From NCBI GenBank assembly GCA_964548535.1, contig CAZJRQ010000033.1:1-25582 (forward strand): a stretch of 25,582 nucleotides of DNA. Direction: 5' to 3'. This stretch comes from CAZJRQ01 sp964548535 (GTDB taxonomy: Bacteria; Bacillota; Clostridia; Oscillospirales; Ruminococcaceae). The notes below the pieces were generated by a model. It saw only the letters and a list, made by a program, of their open reading frames with translations, did not search any database and was not told the origin of the DNA. This document shows positions 1-5,454 of the stretch, one piece after another. Within the stretch, counting starts at the first letter, position 1. Each line of letters starts with the position of its first letter. The position numbers were made by a program, and so were the translations under genes.

Positions 1-166
1 TGTTTCTTAAAATTTAATATTTGCCATAAGGGGCTTTTTTGTACTGTCTGTACAAACTGGGGCAGGACATGATAAACGAGGGTTTTGTGTATTTTAATTA
101 GGACTTTTTTCTTGTGGGATATACAAAACGGATACAGCCTGAATTAGAAAACTATACGAAAGATTC

Positions 167-234
167 TCGCTGTAATAGTTTTTCACACCTAAATCAGCAA
201 GAGAAACGATTGAAAAAAACTATTATCGCTGTAA
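167..234. repeat. Inverted repeat nested with a 9-bp direct repeat
   Basis: TAATAGTTTTTCA at 173-185 is mirrored by TGAAAAAAACTATTA at 211-225 (two extra A in the second arm), giving a possible stem-loop with a loop of about 25 nt. The nonamer TCGCTGTAA occurs at 167-175 and again at 226-234, bracketing the structure. No gene was recognised in 1-327, and what lies upstream is outside the window. The arrangement could be a small mobile-element scar or an RNA hairpin; neither is demonstrated. Confidence 0.4.
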
Positions 235-327
235 CCAACTTCCAAAAAATAACTAAGCTTTATAGATAAATAAACAATGTTGTATTTCGGCATATTACGA
301 ACAATTTAGATTTTGTTTAAAAAGCCG

Positions 328-356
328 TTGACAAGTTTTCGTACATATTGTATAAT
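328..356 (+). promoter_or_regulatory. Consensus sigma-A promoter
   Basis: TTGACA (328-333), a 17-bp spacer and TATAAT (351-356) match the vegetative consensus exactly. Transcription would start near 363 and give a leader of about 118 nt before the ATG at 481. The only reading frame downstream on this strand is the short interrupted ORF at 481-594. Confidence 0.8.
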
Positions 357-420
357 TTGTGCACTATGGAGTTTCAAAAGTGTCTTGGTGTATACTAAAT
401 CAGTTGATATATAAAGCTTG

Positions 421-448
421 CATCAAAATAGAAAAATGATTTTTGATG
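421..448 (+). other. Leader hairpin upstream of the short ORF
   Basis: CATCAAAA (421-428) pairs perfectly with TTTTGATG (441-448) around a 12-nt loop. It lies inside the predicted leader, 16 nt before the AGGAG ribosome binding site at 464-468. It has no following U-run, so it does not look like a terminator; a role in mRNA stability or translation control is only a guess. Confidence 0.35.
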
Positions 449-480
449 TAAACTTATTTATATAGGAGTTGATATTTACA

Positions 481-594
481 ATGTCTACAACATTTCAAGT
501 CAAAGATTTGTCAGTGTCAATTAAAAAGTGCTGGCCCACACGAGGCAGTGCTAACCCACACGTGGCAGTGCTAACCCACACGTGGCAGTGCTAA
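481..594 (+). pseudogene. Short ORF, probable ABC-ATPase N-terminal remnant
   Basis: A 37-codon frame opens at ATG 481 with AGGAG at 464-468 (12-nt spacing) and a consensus promoter at 328-356. Its first 16 codons read MSTTFQVKDLSVSIKK. The FQVKDLSVS part is typical of the first beta-strand of ABC-transporter ATPases, which often start with xxVKDLSVS. From codon 17 the frame runs into 20-bp tandem repeats (528-627). Because 20 is not a multiple of three, it slides through the three repeat phases and stops at TAA 592-594. If bases 528-627 are removed on paper, the frame continues with YGKAILK and ends at TAA 686-688, giving 35 codons. YGKxxxLK is also an ABC N-terminal pattern. I read this as a gene fragment broken by the array. 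A real small peptide is possible, and a RiPP-type leader cannot be excluded, but no modification or export gene is nearby. Confidence 0.45.
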
Positions 595-627
595 CCCACA
601 CGTGGCAGTGCTAGCCCGCACGGGGCA
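528..627. repeat. Five tandem copies of a 20-bp GC-rich repeat
   Basis: The unit is GTGCTAACCCACACGTGGCA. Copies lie at 528-547, 548-567, 568-587, 588-607 and 608-627. The three central copies are identical; the first differs at three positions and the last at three. The unit is 60% G+C while the flanks are strongly AT-rich. Copies contain small inverted arms, best in the last one (GCCC/GGGC around GCACG). Every three consecutive units contain a TAA in some frame, so the array cannot encode a long peptide in this direction. Its function is unknown. It could be a minisatellite, a protein-binding array similar in form to iterons, or a copy of a repeat dispersed elsewhere in the genome. Confidence 0.9.
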
Positions 628-661
628 ATATGGCAAAGCTATTTTAAAGTTTTTTCTGTAT

Positions 662-702
662 AAAACAAAAAACCTTCACAGAAATTAATCTGTAAAGGTT
701 TT
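662..702 (-). terminator. Terminator of tRNA-Pro
   Basis: Arms 669-682 and 689-702 pair over 14 positions with one A/C mismatch around a 6-nt loop. Read on the minus strand the stem is followed by TTTTTTG and more T, as expected for an intrinsic terminator of the tRNA transcript. On the plus strand it may also stop transcripts from the 328-356 promoter, but the T-run there is short. A further perfect inverted repeat, CAGGGAT/ATCCCTG (708-723), lies between it and the tRNA 3' end. Confidence 0.75.
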
Positions 703-724
703 GGGTTCAGGGATACATCCCTGG

Positions 725-801
725 TGGTCGGGGCGACAGGACTTGAACCTGCGGCATCTTGGTCCCAAACCAAGCACTCTACCAAACTGAGTTACGCCCC
801 G
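725..801 (-). tRNA. tRNA-Pro (anticodon UGG)
   Basis: The minus strand folds as a complete cloverleaf. The acceptor stem CGGGGCG pairs with CGCCCCG. The anticodon stem CTTGG/CCAAG encloses the loop TTTGGGA with anticodon TGG, reading CCA and other Pro codons. The T-arm contains GGTTCAAGTCC. The discriminator base is A and the 3' CCA is encoded (725-727). The length is 77 nt including CCA. It stands alone, with its own promoter (901-929) and terminator (662-702). Confidence 0.97.
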
Positions 802-900
802 TTTGTTGACGATGCATATCAAAATCCCTTAATCAACATGCTTTAGTTATAAGGTACTATATGTCTTAACACTGCGCCTGCGTCATCAGGCGACTTTAAT

Positions 901-929
901 ATTATACACTAGTCGTGTAGCGTTGTCAA
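901..929 (-). promoter_or_regulatory. Consensus promoter of tRNA-Pro
   Basis: On the minus strand TTGACA (924-929), a 17-bp spacer and TATAAT (901-906) match the consensus exactly. Transcription would start near 894, giving a leader of about 93 nt before the tRNA 5' end at 801. The leader holds a CGCCTG/CAGGCG hairpin (875-892) that may take part in processing. The rest of 802-1080 shows nothing else I can support. Confidence 0.8.
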
Positions 930-1080
930 CTCTTTTTTTAGAATTTGTATGTTTGCATAAATTTTCGTTTTAAAAATCAGTTTTAATGTCGGATTTATCA
1001 AATGCGATTTTTATGTGGTGAAAATCTCAAATGCTAAATACTGGGTAATAAGAACGTTTGATGAAAATTAACTCTTTTCG

Positions 1081-1109
1081 TTGCATTTAAACAAAAAATA
1101 TGTTATTAT
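1081..1109 (+). promoter_or_regulatory. Candidate promoter of the zinc-ribbon protein gene
   Basis: TTGCAT (1081-1086), 17 bp, then TATTAT (1104-1109) lie 67 nt before the start codon at 1176. The match is fair rather than perfect, but the spacing is ideal and no better candidate is seen in this AT-rich gap. Confidence 0.5.
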
Positions 1110-1175
1110 TAAAAAGTATCTATTATATAAATATTGTGTAGAAAAAGAATAGCTGCAACGAAAGGATTGAAATTT

Positions 1176-2234
1176 ATGAAAACAAGACTGTGTCCGCATT
1201 GTCATAAAGAAATTGCACAGGAAGCGATACTTTGTAAATATTGTCACGCCCTTTTGCTTGATGATGATAGCCATAAGGTGCAGGCAGATGAAGATAGTAC
1301 AATAATTTTTAATAAGCAAAATGATGATCAGTATGACGACGACCGTACAAGAGTTTTCTCGTCAGTTGGTGCTGAACCAGCTCAAAATGATTATTATGAT
1401 AATTCGCCGGATGATAATACATATAATAATGATGATGATCATTATGATCAGGATTATCAAAATGATGTGTATTCTGCTCGTCAAGATGAATATGATGACA
1501 ATTATGACGATAATAATAGTGAATATGATAATGATAATGATGATAACTATAACAATAATTACGATGATAATCAATATGACGATGAAGATAATTATGATGA
1601 GGACGATGAATATTATGACGAAGAACCTGAAAATTCATCTAAAAAGACATTTATAATAGTAGCGGTTATCACTTTTGCAATTTTGCTGATTGTTATTATT
1701 GCAATTTTAGTTGGTAATAAGTTGTTTGGTTTCTCAAGCAAAAAAGATGATTCTTCAAGTGAAGTATCTTCGTCTGAAAATTCTGCTATTGTAACTTCTG
1801 ACGACGATAGTGAGGACGATGAAACTACTCAAACTACGGCTGATACAACTTCAGCAGCAACAACTACTAAAAAGACAACAACTACAGAAGAATCTACTAC
1901 AACATCACAAACTACTACCACAACTACATCACAAACTACAACTACTGCATCACACACAACCACATCAGCTACTACAAAACCACAAACAACAACTACAGCA
2001 CCACCAGCCAATACAACCTCAGCTAATACAAGTGTTGACCCTGATGATTTTGATGATACTGCTTATGCAAATCAAGTTGTTGCACAAATTAAATCTGATT
2101 TTGGTACGGATGAATTTAGTTACAGCTATACAACTAATGGTGATATCATGACTTTTAATGTAAGTTTCTATGACGGAACTTCTGCTAAGTATACTGTAAA
2201 TATTCAAACTGGTGCAATTTCAATGGTTGGATAA
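1176..2234 (+). CDS. Zinc-ribbon, single-pass membrane protein with Thr-rich stalk
   Basis: A 352-residue protein of unknown function. The start is ATG 1176, with AAAGGA at 1161-1166; an upstream in-frame ATG at 1134 has no RBS and adds nothing conserved. In order it shows a zinc ribbon with Cys6, Cys9, Cys20 and Cys23 (CPHC...CKYC). Then comes a long acidic Asp/Asn/Tyr-rich low-complexity region to about residue 155, and one hydrophobic helix at about 159-180. A Ser/Asp stretch follows, then a Thr-rich stalk (about 216-286), then a compact C-terminal domain of about 65 residues. With no signal peptide, the likely topology is zinc ribbon in the cytoplasm and Thr-rich stalk plus end domain outside. 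Similar architectures (zinc ribbon, helix, exported tail) occur in Gram-positive genomes and are often of unknown role. The Thr stalk could be O-glycosylated; that is a guess. The gene is monocistronic, with its own promoter and terminator. Confidence 0.88.
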   Translation: MKTRLCPHCHKEIAQEAILCKYCHALLLDDDSHKVQADEDSTIIFNKQNDDQYDDDRTRVFSSVGAEPAQNDYYDNSPDDNTYNNDDDHYDQDYQNDVYSARQDEYDDNYDDNNSEYDNDNDDNYNNNYDDNQYDDEDNYDEDDEYYDEEPENSSKKTFIIVAVITFAILLIVIIAILVGNKLFGFSSKKDDSSSEVSSSENSAIVTSDDDSEDDETTQTTADTTSAATTTKKTTTTEESTTTSQTTTTTTSQTTTTASHTTTSATTKPQTTTTAPPANTTSANTSVDPDDFDDTAYANQVVAQIKSDFGTDEFSYSYTTNGDIMTFNVSFYDGTSAKYTVNIQTGAISMVG

Positions 2235-2279
2235 TCTTTACATATTGTGACGTGATAATACAAATATGAATTAAATGTT

Positions 2280-2318
2280 TCCGCAGAACGCTAAAAAACG
2301 GTGTTTCTGCGGATTTTT
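2280..2318 (+). terminator. Intrinsic terminator after the zinc-ribbon gene
   Basis: TCCGCAGAA (2280-2288) pairs perfectly with TTCTGCGGA (2305-2313) and is followed by TTTTTA. It lies 46 nt past the stop codon. Confidence 0.85.
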
Positions 2319-2365
2319 ATGTTAAAATAACCAAAAGTGACAGGCGGTATGCTCATAATTTATAT

Positions 2366-2394
2366 TTGCAAAGTGGGCATAACTATGTTATAAT
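2366..2394 (+). promoter_or_regulatory. typA promoter
   Basis: TTGCAA (2366-2371), a 17-bp spacer and TATAAT (2389-2394) sit 57 nt before the typA start. The gene has a strong GGAGG at 2439-2443. Confidence 0.65.
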
Positions 2395-2450
2395 AATTAA
2401 TTGGAAGGTTAATTTAAAGGAATGAAAACTCATTCACTGGAGGAAATTTT

Positions 2451-4268
2451 ATGATTAGAGAAGATTTGAGAAACGTTGCTATAATTGCTCACGTTGACCA
2501 CGGAAAAACTACACTTGTTGATGGCTTGCTTAAAGAAAGCGGTACTTTTCGAGAAAACCAAGCTGTAAACGAACGTGTAATGGATAATAACGATATTGAG
2601 CGTGAACGTGGTATCACTATTCTCGCAAAAAATACATCTGTGCATTATAAAGGTGTAAAGATTAATGTTATCGATACTCCTGGACATGCTGACTTCGGTG
2701 GTGAGGTTGAACGTGTGCTTAAAATGGTTAACGGTGTAATTTTGCTTGTTGACGCCGCTGAGGGTCCTATGCCTCAGACTAGATTTGTTCTTCAAAAGGC
2801 TTTGGAGCTTGGACATAAGATTATTGTTGTTGTAAACAAAATCGACCGTCCTGATGCTCGTCTTAATGAAGTTGGCGATGAAGTTCTAGAGCTTTTGATG
2901 GATCTTGATGCTACTGACGAACAGCTTGACAGCCCTATTCTTTATTGCTCAGGCCGTGACTGTACTGCATCTTATAACCCTAATGAGCCAGGCGAGAATT
3001 TTATTCCGCTGCTTGATGAAATGCTTGAATATATTCCTGCTCCTGATGTTGACACAGAGGGTAACATGCAGATGCTAGTTTCTGCTATTGATTATAACGA
3101 GTATGTTGGAAGAATTGCTGTTGGACGTATTGAGCGTGGAAGCATGAAGGTTAATCAGGAGGTTACTGTTGGTGATTTCCATCAAACTAAAAAAGAATAT
3201 AGAGGCAAAATTGTTTCTATGTATCAAATTGAGGGTCTTAATCGTGAGGCTTGTGAGAGTGCAACTGCTGGTGATATTGTTTGCGTAAGCGGACTTGAGA
3301 ACATTTCTATCGGTGACACTATTTGCGATTTTGGTGCTTTTGAGGCATTGCCTTTTGCAAAGATTTCAGAGCCTACGGTTGAAATGACTTTTGCTGTTAA
3401 TGATTCTCCTTTTGCTGGCAGAGAGGGTAAATTTGTTACATCTCGCCATATTAGAGATAGACTTACTAAGGAAATTTTGAAGGACGTTTCACTTAGAGTT
3501 AATGACGGTGACACTACTGAGAGCTTCAGAGTTGCTGGTCGTGGTGAAATGCACCTTTCAATCTTGATTGAAAATATGCGTCGTGAGGGATATGAGCTTT
3601 CAGTTTCTACTCCTAGAGTTTTGTTTAAGGAAATTGACGGAAAACTTCATGAGCCTATTGAGCGTCTTGTTATCGACGTTCCAGAGGGTTGTGTTGGTTC
3701 TGTAATTGAGAAGCTAAGTACTAGAAAAGGCGAGCTTACTCAGATGAATCCTGTTGGAAGTCGTATGAGAATTGAATTTTTGATTCCTTCAAGAGGAATG
3801 TTTGGATATAAGAGTGAATTTTTAACTGACACTAAGGGTGAGGGTATTCTAAACTCTGTATTCCATAGCTATCAGCCACATAAGGGCGAAATTCCTAGAA
3901 GAAATTCTGGATCACTTGTATCATTTGAAACTGGTGAGGCTGTAACTTACGGTCTTTTTAACGCTCAGGAAAGAGGAGAACTATTTATTACTGCTGGTAC
4001 TCCTGTTTATGAGGGTATGATTGTTGGTGCTTCACCAAAGGCTGAGGATTTGGTTGTTAATGTTTGTAAGAGAAAACATCTTACAAATACTCGTGCAAGC
4101 GGTAGTGATGATGCTCTTCGTTTGGTTACTCCTAGAAACCTAAGTCTTGAGGATTCACTTGAGTTCCTTGCTGACGATGAACTTCTAGAGGTTACACCAA
4201 AAAGCATTAGAATTAGAAAGAGAATTCTTAACAACAACATGCGTGCTAAGAATAGAGGCAAGGCTTAA
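2451..4268 (+). CDS. typA: TypA/BipA ribosome-associated GTPase
   Basis: A translational GTPase of 605 residues, the normal length for TypA/BipA. It binds the ribosome in place of EF-G and supports growth and ribosome assembly under stress or cold. Visible motifs: P-loop HVDHGKTT (14-21), switch I RERGITI (51-57), DTPG (75-78) and NKID (129-132). EF-G-like domains II, III and V follow, then the TypA-specific C-terminal domain (FNAQERGELFI, then the KHLTNTRASGSDDALRL segment that marks this family). ATG 2451 is 8 nt after GGAGG. The gene has its own promoter, and no clear terminator lies between it and secG, which starts 92 nt later from its own promoter. Confidence 0.97.
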   Translation: MIREDLRNVAIIAHVDHGKTTLVDGLLKESGTFRENQAVNERVMDNNDIERERGITILAKNTSVHYKGVKINVIDTPGHADFGGEVERVLKMVNGVILLVDAAEGPMPQTRFVLQKALELGHKIIVVVNKIDRPDARLNEVGDEVLELLMDLDATDEQLDSPILYCSGRDCTASYNPNEPGENFIPLLDEMLEYIPAPDVDTEGNMQMLVSAIDYNEYVGRIAVGRIERGSMKVNQEVTVGDFHQTKKEYRGKIVSMYQIEGLNREACESATAGDIVCVSGLENISIGDTICDFGAFEALPFAKISEPTVEMTFAVNDSPFAGREGKFVTSRHIRDRLTKEILKDVSLRVNDGDTTESFRVAGRGEMHLSILIENMRREGYELSVSTPRVLFKEIDGKLHEPIERLVIDVPEGCVGSVIEKLSTRKGELTQMNPVGSRMRIEFLIPSRGMFGYKSEFLTDTKGEGILNSVFHSYQPHKGEIPRRNSGSLVSFETGEAVTYGLFNAQERGELFITAGTPVYEGMIVGASPKAEDLVVNVCKRKHLTNTRASGSDDALRLVTPRNLSLEDSLEFLADDELLEVTPKSIRIRKRILNNNMRAKNRGKA

Positions 4269-4291
4269 TTCTATAAAATTTTTATTAACGC

Positions 4292-4321
4292 TTGACAAAT
4301 GCTGGCTTTGTGTGTTATACT
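4292..4321 (+). promoter_or_regulatory. secG promoter
   Basis: TTGACA (4292-4297), an 18-bp spacer and TATACT (4316-4321) lie 39 nt before the secG start codon. Confidence 0.65.
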
Positions 4322-4359
4322 AGTATAAATCGCATTATCTAGTTTTGGAGGGAAATTTA

Positions 4360-4617
4360 ATGGGCGGACTTGAAATCGGTGCAGGTATTCTGCTAATTAT
4401 AGCAAGTTTGGTAATTATTATAGTTGTATTAATATCTGAGAGCAAGGAGCAGGGGTTGACTTCTGCTATCGGCGGCGGTGCTAATGAGTCTTTTTATGAA
4501 AAGAACTCAGGAAGAACTCGTGACGCTAGGCTTTTCAAATTTACTAGAGCAGCAGCAATTATTTTCTTTGTTGTAACTCTTGCTGTAAATATTATTATAT
4601 CTTTAGGTTCAAAGTAA
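4360..4617 (+). CDS. secG: SecG, preprotein translocase subunit
   Basis: An 85-residue protein with the SecG layout: a helix at about 7-26, a Gly-rich cytoplasmic loop with the family signature QGLTSAIGGG (31-40), and a second helix at about 62-82. It forms the SecYEG channel and assists SecA-driven export. The start is ATG 4360, preceded by GGAGGG at 4347-4352; a TTG at 4345 overlaps that RBS and is not used. In many Firmicutes secG is followed by rnr and smpB. Here a terminator and a GNAT gene lie between secG and rnr, and smpB does not follow. Confidence 0.95.
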   Translation: MGGLEIGAGILLIIASLVIIIVVLISESKEQGLTSAIGGGANESFYEKNSGRTRDARLFKFTRAAAIIFFVVTLAVNIIISLGSK

Positions 4618-4626
4618 TAATTATCT

Positions 4627-4656
4627 GGCCCTGCTTTATGCGGGGCCTTTATTTTT
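4627..4656 (+). terminator. Terminator or attenuator between secG and the GNAT gene
   Basis: GGCCCTGC (4627-4634) pairs with GCGGGGCC (4640-4647) through eight positions including one G-T wobble, followed by TTTATTTTT. Its T-run abuts the GGAGG that serves the next gene, so it should limit read-through from secG into the GNAT-rnr pair. Confidence 0.85.
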
Positions 4657-4666
4657 GGAGGATGAA

Positions 4667-5431
4667 ATGGTAAAAGTTTCAAGTGAGCAAGCTGCTCCGT
4701 TTTTTTCATGGTGTCAAGATTCGATGATAAAAAGCTATTGTCAAGGAATAATTGGCGATGGGTATTGCGACAATTCGGACAACCCTAATTGGTCAGCAAT
4801 TTTTATAAGCGATTTTTGTTATTTAGGCGGTCAGCCGCTAAATATTGAAAATCTTACAAAAATGATTATTTCTAAGGGCAATGACTTGATAATCATACCA
4901 AATTCAGACAGCTGGTTTGAACCACTTGTTGAAAACGGTGTCAATTTGCAAACTTCTATACGATTTCATGTTAAAATTTCTGACAAAGGTTTAAATCTAG
5001 ATTTTTTAGAAAAAATAAGATTAGAAGTAAGTAAAATAGATAACGCAGTGCTTGAACAAATTGGCGAAAAGGACTATAATGAACTTAGGAATTGCGATTG
5101 GGAAAATGCATTTGTAAGCAATTTCAAAGATTATAACGATTTTCACGAGCATGGGTTTGGGTTTGTTGTCAAAATTAATGACGAAATTGCGTCTGGTGCA
5201 TCAACTTTCGGTTGGTATAGTGACGGCGTGGAGTTGCAGATTGCGACTAATCCTAAATTTAGAAAAATGGGTCTTGCAACTATTGTGTCGGCTGCTTTTT
5301 TGCTTGAGTGCGAAAAGAGAAAGCTAAAAATTCACTGGGATGCAGGAAACATAATATCGTTAAAAACCGCACAAAAGCTTGGTCTGGAGCTTGCTGGCGA
5401 ATATATAAGTTTTACATTTAAAGAAGAATAA
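4667..5431 (+). CDS. GNAT-family N-acetyltransferase
   Basis: A 254-residue protein whose C-terminal third is a GNAT fold. The acetyl-CoA binding segment KFRKMGLATIV (about 197-207) has the expected R-x-x-G-x-A form, preceded by the strand GVELQIATNP and followed by ENCxxx-like sequence (DAGNIISLKTAQKLG). The overall plan, a variable N-terminal half with a C-terminal acetyltransferase, fits the GNAT acetyltransferase family seen in Bacilli and Clostridia. The acceptor substrate is unknown. The start is ATG 4667, five nt after GGAGG (4657-4661). It lies directly after the secG terminator and 23 nt before rnr, so GNAT and rnr probably share a message. No promoter of its own is obvious, so expression may depend on read-through. 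Confidence 0.85.
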   Translation: MVKVSSEQAAPFFSWCQDSMIKSYCQGIIGDGYCDNSDNPNWSAIFISDFCYLGGQPLNIENLTKMIISKGNDLIIIPNSDSWFEPLVENGVNLQTSIRFHVKISDKGLNLDFLEKIRLEVSKIDNAVLEQIGEKDYNELRNCDWENAFVSNFKDYNDFHEHGFGFVVKINDEIASGASTFGWYSDGVELQIATNPKFRKMGLATIVSAAFLLECEKRKLKIHWDAGNIISLKTAQKLGLELAGEYISFTFKEE

Positions 5432-5454
5432 TAACATAAAAAGAAAGGTAATTT

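Noticed and set aside
50..90. Possible att-like duplicate of the tRNA-Pro 3' end near 50-90
   Set aside because: Only scattered matches (GGGGC, GGAC) to the tRNA 3' half; there is no continuous identity and no integrase gene.
528..627. CRISPR array
   Set aside because: The 20-bp units are directly joined with no spacers, and no cas gene is in the window.
1134..1175. Upstream start for the zinc-ribbon protein
   Set aside because: No RBS precedes ATG 1134, whereas ATG 1176 has AAAGGA and directly starts the zinc ribbon.
1309..1656. Alternate frames over the acidic tract (a His/Tyr-rich minus-strand ORF and a Met/Ile-rich plus-strand ORF)
   Set aside because: They are frame shadows of a GAT/AAT triplet-rich region. 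They have no RBS, and their composition simply mirrors the repeat.
1810..2151. Leu/Gln-rich plus-strand ORF and Val-rich minus-strand ORF over the Thr stalk
   Set aside because: Both arise from the ACA/ACT repeat read in other frames; the zinc-ribbon gene frame explains the sequence.
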